Shown here piece after piece: positions 11,251-22,200 of a stretch of DNA of 64,000 nucleotides. This stretch comes from Pardosa pseudoannulata (lineage: Eukaryota; Arthropoda; Arachnida; Araneae; Lycosidae), in contig CM063499.1 in NCBI GenBank assembly GCA_032207245.1, positions 83,870,666 through 83,934,665 on the forward strand, given 5' to 3'. The notes beneath the pieces are model-generated. The model was given only the letters and a program-made list of their open reading frames with translations, was not told where the DNA came from and did not search any database. How positions within the stretch are numbered: the first letter of the stretch is position 1; each line of letters starts with the position of its first letter. The position numbers were made by a program, and so were the translations under genes.

Positions 11251-11810
11251 CAATTCTTAGATATTTTAAATATGATGAAAAGAAATTTAAAATCTTTAAA
11301 TGGCTTTACTTAATTATTTATACATTTTTAAATAGCAATACAATTTTATTGCCTTTAATATTAATGTCAAATTAAAAAATGTATAAAATTTCTCAAATTA
11401 AATTTAATTTTTAAAGTAATATAATTATTAAGTATTTTAAAAATATTATACTTTTTTTTTCAAATTAGTCACCAATTTAATCGAAAAATATCACTGTTAC
11501 ATTTTATACATAAGAAAGTATGCATCTCTGAAGAAAATATTTATAATACCTTGAAAGTACATAACTTTCCCCTCCCCCGAGTTATTTATTAGATAATTAT
11601 ATGCTTTAGATATTTATATGTTTTTCGATATTTATATGCTTTATAAAATATTTATTGTAGTTGAACTCTGTGATAATACTCGAAAATTAGCAGTTTTAAA
11701 AGTTAAATAGCAGTGGTTAATCAACAATCCTTTTAAAGGTATAGATGTATTTTATATACTTTAATTGTTCTAAAATAGTAATATTTAAACAAATGCAAGC
11801 ATTTATTTAC

Positions 11811-12020
11811 CGAAAAATGGTCTTCACAAACCCATAGAGATGATTTATATGATAATTTGAGGTTTAATTTCTCATCCCTTTTCATCTCAGTTGTCCAGAT
11901 TTTACGTGTATGTGGGTCTTTTGGGACGCTGAAAAATATCTTCTCATTGCAATTAGTTGTTGTATTTTTACAGAGTGGCACAATACAATATTTAGAGTAT
12001 GATTTTTTAATGCCAGACAT
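11811..12020 (-). CDS. THAP zinc-finger exon
   Basis: From ATG 12020 the exon encodes about 70 residues forming a THAP domain: YCIVPLC, FSVPKDPHTRKIWTTEM, then WVCEDHF. This matches the C-x4-C ... W ... C-x2-H pattern of THAP fingers, with the conserved proline, tryptophan and phenylalanine in place. The frame runs up to CATTTTTCG followed by GTAAAT, a good donor at the site where THAP genes often splice; the open frame beyond it (to 11733) is probably intron. THAP domains bind DNA as transposase or transposase-derived regulators. Later exons were not identified between 11800 and 10540, so the product may be truncated. Confidence 0.65.
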
Positions 12021-12301
12021 AACAAAAAAAATGCTATTATATGCGATACTTTACACAAAAAACAAATTTAAAAGTCGCCTTTTAACATGTAAACAGCATA
12101 GGAGCTCGGTGTTTACATGAACGATGACGTCACAAACTCGGCGGAGATAAAGTAGCGTTTTTGAGAGACGTTAAAGAGTCCGCTATAAAACCCATTAGAA
12201 ATCACTCATTAGGCCCCCAAATGAAAGAAAAATAGCTACTGTCCTGCTTACTTTTTTGTCTTCTATCGTTTAAAATCAAAATTAGAAAACGTGAAAATTC
12301 C

Positions 12302-12913
12302 TCATTCTTCTAATTTATGCCGGTCGACTGAAGAAGTTGATGTTGGCAATGACCCAACTTTCTCTACTTGGCATATTTCAGAAGTGCTGTAAACCGCGAT
12401 AATTTTATCGGCCATCTCTGCAATATTATCAATAGTATCTTTGCTTATTGATAAAATAGCTTGAGCTTGCTGTGGAAGCCGTTGTAGCCACAAAGATTTA
12501 ATAACTTCATCCGAAATAGATTTTCCTGCCAAGCTTTTCATTTGCCTTAGGAGATCGGAAGGCCGTTTGTCGCCAAGTTCTACATCAGTCAAGAGTTTTT
12601 TCAATCTCGACTCCTCGGTATCAGTTAATCTGCTTAATAAAGCCGTTTTCAAGGTTTCATACTTATTATCTTTTGGAGGATCGGACAAAATATCAATTAC
12701 AAAATCTAAAACAATTTCGTCTAAAGCAGCGACGACAATATTATACTTAGTTGAATCTTGAGAGATACTGCTGTTTGCAAATTGATCTTCGAGCTGTAAA
12801 AACCATAGTTTCGGTTTGTTTCGCCAAAAATTTGGTGGTTTAATTGCAACTCGATTAACTTCATTAGGGATATCCAGATTTAAGGCGGGAGATTTTTCTT
12901 CAGTGGTAGACAT
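12302..12913 (-). CDS. Gypsy Gag N-terminal part
   Basis: Starts MSTTEEKSPALNLDI at 12913, 108 bp inside the PBS. It contains KPPNFWRNKPKLWFLQLEDQF, LLTDVELGDKRPSDLLRQMK and LWLQRLPQQAQAILS, all characteristic of a Gypsy Gag capsid domain in arthropods. The frame ends at the THAP-element insertion (HKLEE and a stop at 12302). The capsid portion itself has no internal stop in about 200 residues. Role: assembly of virus-like particles around element RNA. Confidence 0.85.
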   Translation of the reverse strand: MSTTEEKSPALNLDIPNEVNRVAIKPPNFWRNKPKLWFLQLEDQFANSSISQDSTKYNIVVAALDEIVLDFVIDILSDPPKDNKYETLKTALLSRLTDTEESRLKKLLTDVELGDKRPSDLLRQMKSLAGKSISDEVIKSLWLQRLPQQAQAILSISKDTIDNIAEMADKIIAVYSTSEICQVEKVGSLPTSTSSVDRHKLEE

Positions 12914-13020
12914 TTTAAATTACTTTAATAAACGTACCTTGATTTCCGATCACTTTTATATAATTTTTGATACCTTGACTGATAACGGTTGAGTTTCCAA
13001 GATTGAAGTTCAAAGTCCGA

Positions 13021-13028
13021 GGTCACCA
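13021..13028 (-). other. Primer-binding site core of the Gypsy element
   Basis: On the minus strand the LTR end ATCTACA is followed after one base by TGGTGACC TCGGAC, the usual TGG-starting PBS. Position and sequence resemble the TGGTGACCCCGAC PBS known in several insect Gypsy elements. Confidence 0.75.
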
Positions 13029-13029
13029 G

Positions 13030-13072
13030 TGTAGATGCGGCTAAAAACATATTTATTTTATCTTTAGAATAC
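13030..13072 (-). repeat. 5' LTR of the Gypsy element, inner part
   Basis: Matches the first 43 bp of the LTR at 9591 exactly (TGTAGATGCGG...AGAATAC). It is then interrupted by the inverted-repeat element at 13073-15746. Confidence 0.9.
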
Positions 13073-15746
13073 GAGTCTTCTACAATATAGGACGACATGG
13101 GTCAGGAATGAACCACGAATGGCAACCCTTTGGTAGGGTATGGTTGTTATAGCTTGCTACGTATCTTTATTTTGGCGCTTAGGATAACTTATGTATCTAC
13201 AAAATTTATTTGTTAATATGTTTCTAAGTTGCTCGGAAAGATGTGTTTGTTTATATCTAGTATGCAAAATTAACCCATATATACTAACTAGTCTTAAATG
13301 ATAAATAAAATAAACCCTGGTAATCTCTCTATCCTATTGAATAAAAATAACGAAATATTGTTTTGTATAGATTAATATTATTATGTTTCATTTCTTCTTT
13401 TAGACTGTTTTAAATGTGCATATGTTTGTAGTAATACATTAAGTTACGTTTGAATGACTGAATATTTTAGAATACTTACAAATAAATATTTTAACTGTTA
13501 AATTTATTTATTATTATTATTTCTTCAAATAAAGTGTATAACATTTAAAACAGCCAAGGGAAAAAAGTTTTAAATCAACATTTCAATGTAATTTTGAATT
13601 AAAATTACATCTTATAATCCAATACGGAACATAAATTATGTTTTAATTCACTGCATATAAATTAATATTATGATCAATTTAATAGTTTTTTTATAATATA
13701 TGTTTTGCACTCAATAAAAGTACTGAATACCCAAATAATGTAAAGAGACTAAGATATTTTTTTCACACAAACGCTTATTTTTCTGATTTCAGTGTAATCT
13801 GTTTGACTATATCTAGTGGAAAAAGTGACCAGTGAACTGAATTACAAGCTGCCTTCACCCTGTTTAAAAAAATTCTTAAATGTTAGTTTGAAAATATATT
13901 TACTGATTATATCAATTATAGATCAGGGTTCCCCGGGCAAAATCCTTATTTAACCATGCCTTTCTTCAAAAATAATACTAATTGGTATAGGGAACCACAA
14001 CCCTATATCTGCAATACCATGTTACAAGCAAAAAACACTCTTGAAAAACTTGTGTATTGTTTTCTATAATCTGCTTTTCATTATTTTGTCCATATTAAAT
14101 ATATGCAATTTGCTAACGTTCCCACTAACAGTCTATTGCATTGTAGAATTGATTACTACTACTATTACTTATTACCTTAACAGCTCATTAAGGACTCGAG
14201 CCTGCCTCCAGCAAGATCAAATTTGATGTAATTGGTAGCAGACATGAAGATCTTAAAAATCAGCCTTTTAAATATATATATATATATATATATATAGTTA
14301 TTGTTTTAAAATCTTTTTGTGTTTTCAGATTAAATATATGGCATAAATTATAATCGGAAGTAACATACCTAACAGTAGAACTTTTAAAATTTTTGCTACT
14401 CACCTATTATGTAAATTTGTAAAACACCAAAAAGCTGAATTCAGCAGGAGACTGTGTGAGCCACTCTGCGAAAACAGCCATTTAGTTTTATTTACAGTTA
14501 CCTACATATTACACTTTTCCAGTTTTTCTTACAGATATCAAGGAATAAAAATGTTAGCAAAAATAACAGAAATACTTGGAGAATTAATAAGGTTACATTA
14601 TTAATTTGAATAATATAATACAGGAATGATAAAATTCAAACAATACCAAGTACAATGTGCATGCAACAATATTAGAAGCTCATGCAATCACAATAAGAGA
14701 AAAAAAAATAAATATTAATTATAATGTTAATATCTTACCTGTACTTTTAAAGCTAATAATCAAAATATTTACTCTCAAACAGTAAACTTAAATAGAATTA
14801 GAATATTAATAGAATAGCTTTTGAAATAATTTATAAAATCGACAAAAATGCCAGAAAGCCAAGCCTGCATTATCTATGTGACAAAAACATTACTATCATT
14901 AATATTTATCGCTAAATCATACAAGAAATTGGTATTACATTGCATACAACACAGCTATGATGCTCAATAGTTAAAATCGAATAATACCACGTGCATCGTG
15001 TACAATATACATGATATAGCAATTAAAAAAATAAATCAACCATAACAGTGGAAATAAGTATACCTTATCAGGTATGTAACGTATGTAATAACAGTAAATA
15101 TCGTCAAAAATTGTAGACATCATGCTTGATCTGTTAATTTGATGAAATTAATATTTAAAATTAAACAATAAAACACGATGTGATTTCAATACATATAATA
15201 CATCTATAGTGATGATTTGTAAAACTCAAACAATACCACGTGCATTGGGAATAAAACAGAAAAATAAAAAAAGATAAAAATTGTAGACATCATGCTTGAG
15301 GTGTTAATTTGATGAAATTAATATTTAAAATTAAACAATAAAACACGATATGATTTCAATACATATAATACATTTATAGTGATGATTTGTAAAACTCAAA
15401 CAATACCACGTGCATTGGGAATAAAACAGAAAAATAAAAAAGAAATAACAATAAAAGAAATAATCATAATACTAATAATAATATATACCAATAATTGTTT
15501 CATACCTGAAAGACTGTAATTAACAAAAATATAGATCTAATAACAAAGAACTAATTATCAAAAATATAAGAAATCAAGCAGCTAAATTTGGAGAAACCAC
15601 CGACAGCTCGGAACCTTCGAACCGAACGAATATAGTGGCTCGGATAAACCACCTTGGCGTCGGTTATTTACCTTGGCGTGGAAACTTAGCGCACGCCAAT
15701 GTAGACTCATTCGTGACCCATGGTAGTCCTATATTGTATAAAACTC
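13073..15746. mobile_element. MULE-like DNA transposon, copy 1 (non-coding)
   Basis: Inserted in the Gypsy 5' LTR. Left end GAGTCTTCTACAATATAGGAC and right end, read on the complement, GAGTTTTATACAATATAGGAC form imperfect inverted repeats that continue through ACATGGGTCA and CATGGGTCA for about 35 bp. The LTR is duplicated for 9 bp: TTAGAATAC (13064-13072) and TTCGAATAC (15747-15755), one mismatch. A 9-bp duplication is typical of Mutator-like elements. TTGGCG motifs are reiterated near the right end. Inside are a 170-bp tandem duplication (15106-15440), a (TA)n run (14269-14296) and no long ORF. A second copy in opposite orientation lies at 16255-25009. Confidence 0.75.
15106..15440. repeat. 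Two tandem copies of a 170-bp unit
   Basis: TTGTAGACATCATGCTTGA recurs at 15111 and 15281 and the sequence between repeats almost exactly, including CAATACCACGTGCATTGGG. A more diverged relative precedes it near 14980. The ACCACGTGCATTG core also appears inverted in copy 2 of the same transposon family (16588 and 16751). Confidence 0.85.
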
Positions 15747-15755
15747 TTCGAATAC

Positions 15756-15818
15756 AAGCCAATAATGAATAACAGTAGAGTTGAGTTGTTACAATTTTTG
15801 CTTCCTCATTGCACCACA
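15756..15818 (-). repeat. 5' LTR of the Gypsy element, outer part
   Basis: AAGCCAATAATGAATAACAG to GCACCACA continues the LTR interrupted at 13072, with one substitution (CTCATT against CTCGTT) relative to 9591-9696. Confidence 0.9.
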
Positions 15819-16244
15819 ATTTAACATGTTTAATAAGGGAAATGATGAAAAACTAATTCTCTAAATTAAAATTAATTCCTAAAATTAAAATCGTCACATT
15901 ATCCTCTTGCACTTTTATAACTAACACTAAATTTCCTAAATACTGAATAAGAAGCCAAGTTGGAAGCCTCGTTATGAAGCCAAGTTACGACCAAACCGGA
16001 GTTGCCTACCAGAAAATAAATCTATCACCTGATGTTTGGCGAACTATAGGCGAAAATATACTCCTCACTCAGAAAGTGACGTAACAGATATCTGAACCAA
16101 TCGTAGACGAGATAAAAAGGTTGCCAGAATGGTTACCTTATTTCAATACTTATCACCCAATACACTCCCTAAACGCGGCAGTTCTCAACGAACGACACTT
16201 AAATGCGCATGCGTCGGAGTTGGAGTTTGCTGGACACAGACTAT
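15819..16244. other. Flank resuming the 7-9.6 kb repeat unit
   Basis: ATTTAACATGTTTAATAAGGG continues the sequence broken at 9590. The block at 15890-16030 matches 9020-9370. No gene seen. Confidence 0.5.
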
Positions 16245-16561
16245 CCTGTTGTAAGAGTTTTATACAATGACGAGAAAAATATGCTAACCGTTGGCGAAAA
16301 ACATATTGGCGTCAATTTGGAGTTGATTAACCGATTTGGCGAAAAACCAGATTTCACGCCAACGTTGATAATTTTTCACGGATGCGTGTCGTGTAGGAGC
16401 ATTTGCGGTTACCCGTAGTATCACCTATTAATTCTCTGATTATTTTGGCTTTTATCGGATTTTAATTTGTTTGTAAGTATGTCTAATTTGTTATTTAGTT
16501 CCATAACAGTCTTTGAAGTAAAAAATAATTATTAGTATTCTTATATTTATTGTTATTATTT

Positions 16562-16870
16562 CTCCATTTTTATGTTGTATACACAACGCACGTGGTAATG
16601 CTTCATTTTTACATTATTGATATTAACTATTTCTAATGCAAATAATAATTATTTTAGTGCTGTTTTATCTCTTGCTAATAAGCTTGTTCATTTTTCATGT
16701 TTGTCATTTTTCAATTCTAAGCTTGTTCATTTTTATCTTGTATACACAATGCACGTGGTAATGCTTCATTTTTACAATATTGTTGATATTAACCATTTCT
16801 AATGTTAATAATATTAACTATTTTAGTGCTGTTATATCTCTTGCTAATATTATTTGTCTTGTTCATTTTT
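16562..16870 (+). repeat. Two direct copies of a ~163-bp unit
   Basis: CACGTGGTAATGCTTCATTTTTACA and TAGTGCTGTT(T/A)TATCTCTTGC recur at a spacing of 163 bp just upstream of the protease ORF. They share the CACGTG-containing core with the tandem repeat of copy 1 on the other strand, so they are part of the transposon family. Confidence 0.8.
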
Positions 16871-16874
16871 ATAA

Positions 16875-17288
16875 TTGATAGGGGGATGGATAATATTAAA
16901 TCTCTCATGTCCAATATCCTCATTAAATTATATCTTTATTCCTATTTGTGTGGATTCACATTGGATTCTTTTTACAGCAAATTTAAAAAATGAAGTGTTC
17001 TATGTGTATGATTCCTCAGCTCCGATTCCAAGTGATAAACATACATTTGGTATTAAAAACTGGACAGGTTTACTCAATAAAATTGTAAAAAGGAATATTT
17101 CTTGGCAAATAGAATACCCTCCTCATTTATTACAAGTTGATAATTTTAATTGTGGTGTTTTCGTTTGTTTTAATGCACATCAAATAGTTAATAATGGCAG
17201 TCTAATTCAGGAGTTTGACACAGTACTTTTTTGTAAGCACATATATTATTGTCTGGTTACTGATTTTCAAAAAATTTTTATCTCATAA
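16875..17288 (+). CDS. Ulp1/C48-like cysteine protease domain
   Basis: The 137-residue frame holds the C48 catalytic order: His in VDSHWILF, Asp in FYVYDSSAP, a Gln in LLQVDN and the nucleophile in NFNCGVFVCF. Spacing fits Ulp1/SENP proteases, which cleave SUMO-like conjugates. Only the catalytic core is present; there is no N-terminal region, and the listed Met (MIGGW) may simply be a codon inside an exon because AATTGATAG at 16875-16883 could be an acceptor. It lies inside MULE-like copy 2, about 620 bp from its left end. C48 domains are known passengers of Mutator-like, CACTA and Zisupton-type transposons. No transposase was found with it. No stop or frameshift breaks the domain. Confidence 0.75.
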   Translation: MIGGWIILNLSCPISSLNYIFIPICVDSHWILFTANLKNEVFYVYDSSAPIPSDKHTFGIKNWTGLLNKIVKRNISWQIEYPPHLLQVDNFNCGVFVCFNAHQIVNNGSLIQEFDTVLFCKHIYYCLVTDFQKIFIS

Positions 17289-17554
17289 CTACAATTATCT
17301 ATCAATTTTAGATCTGAAATGATTTTAATAAGAATATAATGACATCTACTATGGTAAGATTCATGACATAGAATTGATACATATATGTTAAAACCCATAG
17401 ACCCATTTATAATTGATGTTTGTATAATATGTAGTTGTCTTTAAATAAAACTAAATGGCTGTTTACGCAGAGTGGCCCATGAGGTCTCCTGTTGAATTCA
17501 GCTTTTTGGTAAAAATCTGTTATGAAAGTAATATGTAGCAAATATAAAAAGTGT

Positions 17555-17882
17555 CAGAAAAAAAGAACTTATCTTATATTAAATTGTTTTAGCTACATTA
17601 AATATAATAATACATCATCTTAGCTCTTTATTATGAGAAGTTAAATCCTCCAAATAACAATGCTGAAATGAAGAGAAGAAGATATATTATGATGAAAATA
17701 TTTACTTCTGACTATCACAAATCAACTTTCTAGAATAAAATGGCTAAATTGTCAGCTAAACACACAATTACACATTCATTTTCAAGACTGCAGTGCTGTC
17801 ATTTATGTATCAAAGTATTAAACATTAAAAATAATAAATAAAATAAATAATAGGGGATGGTCCATTTTACCCCGGTCTCTCC
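17555..17882 (-). mobile_element. Pogo element fragment, inverted, inside MULE-like copy 2
   Basis: Its complement matches 32776-33110, the 5' end of the pogo element further right, beginning at the terminal repeat GGAGAGACCGGGGTAAAATGG (17882 leftward) next to TA. Matching landmarks include CACTGCAGTCTTGAAAATGAA and the TTTCTAGAATAAAATGGC region. It stops at about 17555 without the other end, so only about 330 bp remain. Confidence 0.75.
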
Positions 17883-18870
17883 TATATATTTTTGGATTTA
17901 CAGTAAATATCATCATTTATGAAGGCTTAGGTTTCTAAGCAAGGCTTATAACCGTAATGCTTGGGCTCTTTTAGGACATTTCCCAGGGCCTCCATATCTG
18001 TGATTGATATAAAACCTTTAACGATAGATTTAAATTATATTCCTTGTCTGACAATTTTCAATTTTAAGTTCAATTTCACCTTATCAGTAAATATGCCCTC
18101 AAACTTTAATATTTTAGTATTCTTTTTTTTTTTTTTTTTTTTTAAAGTTTGGGAGGCTTCTTTTAATTTAGTAACTAATTTCACTTTTCCTATCAATCAT
18201 TCAAATCAGATATACTCAAACAAAATATTGTAATCAGTAAAATAAACATTTATGTGAAAAAAGATGTCTTAGTCTCTTTACCTTATTAAATTTGGGAGTT
18301 CAGTACTTAACAAGTACAGAATATATATTTTAAGAAACTCAATATTAAATGGAAAATAATCTTCATTTATACACACTGAATTAAAAAAATACAACGTTAT
18401 ATTAAAAATGTTCTGTATTAAATAAAGATACAACTGTAATTCCTAATCAAATTGAAATACAGTTTTAAAAATTTGTTTGTCACATGTTTTAAATGTTCTA
18501 TACTTAACTTTGAATAACATAAATAGAATGTAACTTTTAAAATATTGATTTTGATACGTATTACAATTAATTGTCCTAATTTTTATCTGAACCTGTAAAG
18601 CGATGTGTATTTTTAAATATTCTATTAATGTTTTAACGTAACTTTAGCATTACTACTAAAATATATAAAGTTATAAAACATCGTACAAATTAAGTAACAA
18701 GAATTTTAATTTGTGTTTATACATAGTATATTATTTTTACTTAATAGAATATAAAGATTAACAAGGTTTAATTTATTTATCCTTTACGATCGGTTAATAA
18801 ACATAGGTCATACGTGCGTACTAGATTCAGATACTATGTAAACAAATACATCTCCCCGTAACATATCAAC
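17883..18870. other. Non-coding interior of MULE-like copy 2
   Basis: AT-rich sequence with a T-run (about 18123-18145) and a block matching copy 1 (GTAAAGAGACTAAGA on the complement at about 18265). No coding region recognised. Confidence 0.6.
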
Positions 18871-19203
18871 TCTCGTAAAAAAATAAAAAAGGAGAGTTTC
18901 TTGTGTTGAAATAATTAATACTCCAAAAGTATTAATACTGCCAAATCTCATTTATTTCACACATAAACCTGACAACTAGAGTCCAAGACTCACCTAGTTA
19001 TAACAATAACAATTTTTTTTTTTTATAGAACACTGTTCATTAAACAAAACAGAACGAGAGCTTCCTTGTTGCCACAGCGAACAAAACAGTATACTTTTTC
19101 AATATCCTTCAGTTCACGGTGACAAAAATAAAACAATGACAAATAAATTTAAATAATTGTTTTGCTTTTAACATAAATCGAAATTTATAAAGTGGATCTC
19201 ACA
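18871..19203 (-). repeat. 3' LTR of the BEL/Pao element
   Basis: 333 bp, TCTCGTAAAA to GGATCTCACA on the plus strand. Read on the minus strand it starts TGTGAGATCC. It matches the LTR at 24545 almost perfectly. Confidence 0.95.
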
Positions 19204-19248
19204 TCCTCCCACCTTGAGGTGTGGAAGTCCCACAGCTCAACAACTATA

Positions 19249-22200
19249 TTAGAGATCCAACCTTTCGGGAATTTTAACAGTCCGTCCTAGTCTTGTCTTG
19301 TTTGGAACAACTGCGTTGTCGATGGAGTTATCGTCAGAACACTCAGGGATAGTATTCTTCACAGAGGCGATTTTTGTAGATAATGCATTTTTGTCAGGTG
19401 GAAAAGACGAATCATTAGAAGAGATCTCTAAAGGGAATACGCGCTGAACTGGACGCAGAATTTCTCCTCGAGATGTTCTAAGTTTAATGAGTCGACACAC
19501 ACCGTCTTTCCCCGGCAGAATTTCTGTCACTTTCCCCAGTGGCCAGTCGATTCGATTGGCGTTGTCACTCTTTATGAGAACAATGTCCCCGGGAGTTATC
19601 ATCGAAGTTCTAGTCTTTTCCGGCCTCCTTATCAAAGATCCAAGATATTCGGACCTGAACCTCTTTCGTATGTCCTTCTGCAAAGTTAACCTGTATTTGA
19701 CACGACGGTTGAGACTTTTATGATCTGCCGCATCACAGTCGGGAACACCAGAGTTTTTTATATCCTGAAGAAACATCGCAGGGGTAAGTGGAACAAATTC
19801 AGAGTCACATTCATCGATGTAAGTCAAAGGGCGTGAGTTGATTACAGATTCACAATCACAAATAACCGTTGTCAACTCCTCGAATTCCAAACTTGTTCTT
19901 CCAAGTATTCTTCTCAAAAGACTTTTAAGAATACCAATTAGTCTTTCCCACCATGGTGATGAAGGGGGGTTAAATTTCCACTTAATTGGGCGAAGAGCAT
20001 TGTCGCTACAAATGCGGTCCCAATCTAAACTTCTAAGCAAATTGGAAGCTCCGACAAAATTAGTGCCATTATCACAGTACATGGTTTCACATCGGCCTCT
20101 CCGAGCAATAAATCGTCGTAGAGCTAACAAAAAGCTTTCGGTGGATAGCGATGAAACAATCTCTAAGTGGACAGCTCTATATACGGCACATGTAAAAATA
20201 CATACCCACGCCTTCTTTCAATCTTTTAAATATAAAGGTCCTGCCAGATCAATTCCACAGATCTCGAACACGTTTGCTTGTCGTATTCTATCTTCAGGCA
20301 AAGGAGCAGATACAACATCACAACATTTAGAAGAAAATCTTTTGCAAACGACACATTTTGAGATAACAGAACGCACTGTTTTTCTTCCACTCAAAATCCA
20401 AAAATGTTCTCTCAAAATATTAAGCAAAATCTGAGTTCCAGCATGATTATTTTTGATATGGTGAGAAAATATTAGTCTTTCGACAACTTTATGATTGGAT
20501 GGGAGAACAGCTGGTTCCCTAAAATCTTCTGTATCCTGACGGAAAATTATTTTCGTCTTGAGCCGTATTATTCCATCGGCATCCTTATACGCACTCAAAG
20601 TTTTTAGTTTTGCATCATGCTCGTTCACAAAAGATTCTGACTGGACCAATTTTATCACTTGTTTTTCTGCTGCCCTGTATTCTTCAGCATCCAAACTTCC
20701 CTTTTTCCTTAGCTGAACATCGCATCTGCAGCTCTTCACAAATCTCAAAATCCATCCCACTAACTTCACAATGCTTTCATATTTTGAAAAGCGCTGATAA
20801 AACCAGCCTGCAGATGAACCTTGATTTATAGACACCAAAGCTAATATTGAGCTTTTCTTTTTCTCTTTTAGTATCTCATCTTCATCAATCTCATATTCAT
20901 TGCATGGTCCTTCGTCTTCAAATAAAGTAAGCCATTTTGGCCCCTCCCACCATCTAGTTTTCACTAAAATACTTGCTTTGCATCCTCGGGAAGGTAAATC
21001 AGCTGGATTTTCAAATCCAGAAATATGACGCCAAGAAAAAGCTTGGCTAATATTCCGTATTTCTTGGACTCTGTTATTCACGAAAATAGACCAATTTTCA
21101 TCTTTAGTGATCCAGGTAAGAACGGTAGTGGAATCACTCCAATAAAAACATCTAATATCCGTCCATCCAAGAGCATCCAACACAGATTTCGTTAATCTTG
21201 CTCCCACCAATGCAGCAAGAAGTTCTAATCTTGGAATTGTAGCAACTTTCAGAGGAGATATTCGTGATCTCGAGGCTAAAAAATGCACCTTTCCACATTC
21301 TCCCTCTTGTACAAGATACGTAACGGCGGCATATGCATCTCTACTTGCGTCACAAAAAGTATGAATGGAGAAATTCTTCATATTTTCTGGATTAACGTTG
21401 ATCCAGCGAGGAACGGTAACATTTTCCAATATTTTTAGTTCCCTAAACCATTGTAAAAATTCTTGTCGGAGGGATCCAGTGATTTCTTCGTCCCATTCCA
21501 ACGATAATTTCCAGGTTTTTTGTAGCATAATTTTGGGACAAAGCATTACAGGAGATACAAATCCCAATGGATCAAACACTTTGTGAGTAACCGACAATAT
21601 TGTACGTTTAGTAATGTTTTCGACATTTACTTCTTTCAACCAGCTGATATTTAGCGAAAAACAGTCTTCAATTTTATTCCATTGAAGGCCTAACAGATCT
21701 GTTTTGAAGGATCTTCCATCCTCTGTTAGTGAAGATTCCCAATCCCGCAGAATAAAACCACCTTTTTTTAATAACTCATTAGAAACACTTATCACTCGCT
21801 GCAAATCTAATTCACTGTGGACGCTGGTTACAAGATTGTCCACATAAAAACTCTTCAAAAGACAACTAGTTACAAAAGGATCAACGTCAGTATTTTGTTC
21901 AAGATGATATTTCAATACAGCTCCTAGTAGAAAAGGACTGCTGCGAACGCCAAAAACTACTCTGGTATGCCGAAAAATCCTATAGTCTTTGCAAGACTTA
22001 TTTGTCCACCATAGAAATCTCAAGAAGTCTCTGTCTTCTCTACAGAGGCTAATTTGCAAAAAGGCTTTCTTTATGTCTGCGATTACACCAATCTTCTTTT
22101 CTCGAAAACGCAGCAAAATATCAGGAATGAGCTCAATCAAGTTTGGACCACTATGTAAGGAGTCATTTAGAGACGGATGTCCTTTGATTCGAGCAGATGC

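Larger units (their letters stand above)
10529..12300. mobile_element. DNA transposon-like insertion carrying a THAP gene
   Basis: About 1.77 kb separates two parts of the Gypsy Gag, so it is an insertion. A 20-bp inverted repeat with one mismatch lies subterminally: TTGTGATGTCATCGTTCATG at 10666-10685 and its complement at 12116-12135, each containing a CRE-like TGACGTCA or TGATGTCA core. The outer flanks are only weakly alike, so exact ends and target duplication could not be fixed. THAP domains are the DNA-binding domains of P-element and Kolobok-type transposases. No DDE catalytic region was recognised, so this copy is probably non-autonomous or internally deleted. Confidence 0.5.
9591..15818 (-). 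mobile_element. Gypsy-type LTR retrotransposon, pol-less and twice interrupted
   Basis: Its limits are two 106-bp LTRs, TGTAGATGCGG...TTGCACCACA on the plus strand, flanked by a 4-bp duplication ATTT (9587-9590 and 15819-15822). Read leftward it has 5' LTR (split), PBS, Gag (12302-12913), the Gag C-terminus (10279-10527), protease (about 9960-10260), a polypurine tract and 3' LTR. No reverse transcriptase, RNase H or integrase lies between protease and the polypurine tract, so it cannot replicate alone. A THAP-encoding DNA element sits inside the Gag/protease region, and an inverted-repeat element sits inside the 5' LTR. The Gag (PNFWRNKPKLWFLQLEDQF; RLPQQAQAIL) belongs to a Gypsy group common in arthropods. 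Confidence 0.85.

Noticed and set aside
16203..16418. 71-codon ORF MRMRRSWSLLDTDYP...
   Set aside because: It crosses the target duplication and left end of MULE-like copy 2, so it cannot be one ancestral gene; no domain seen.
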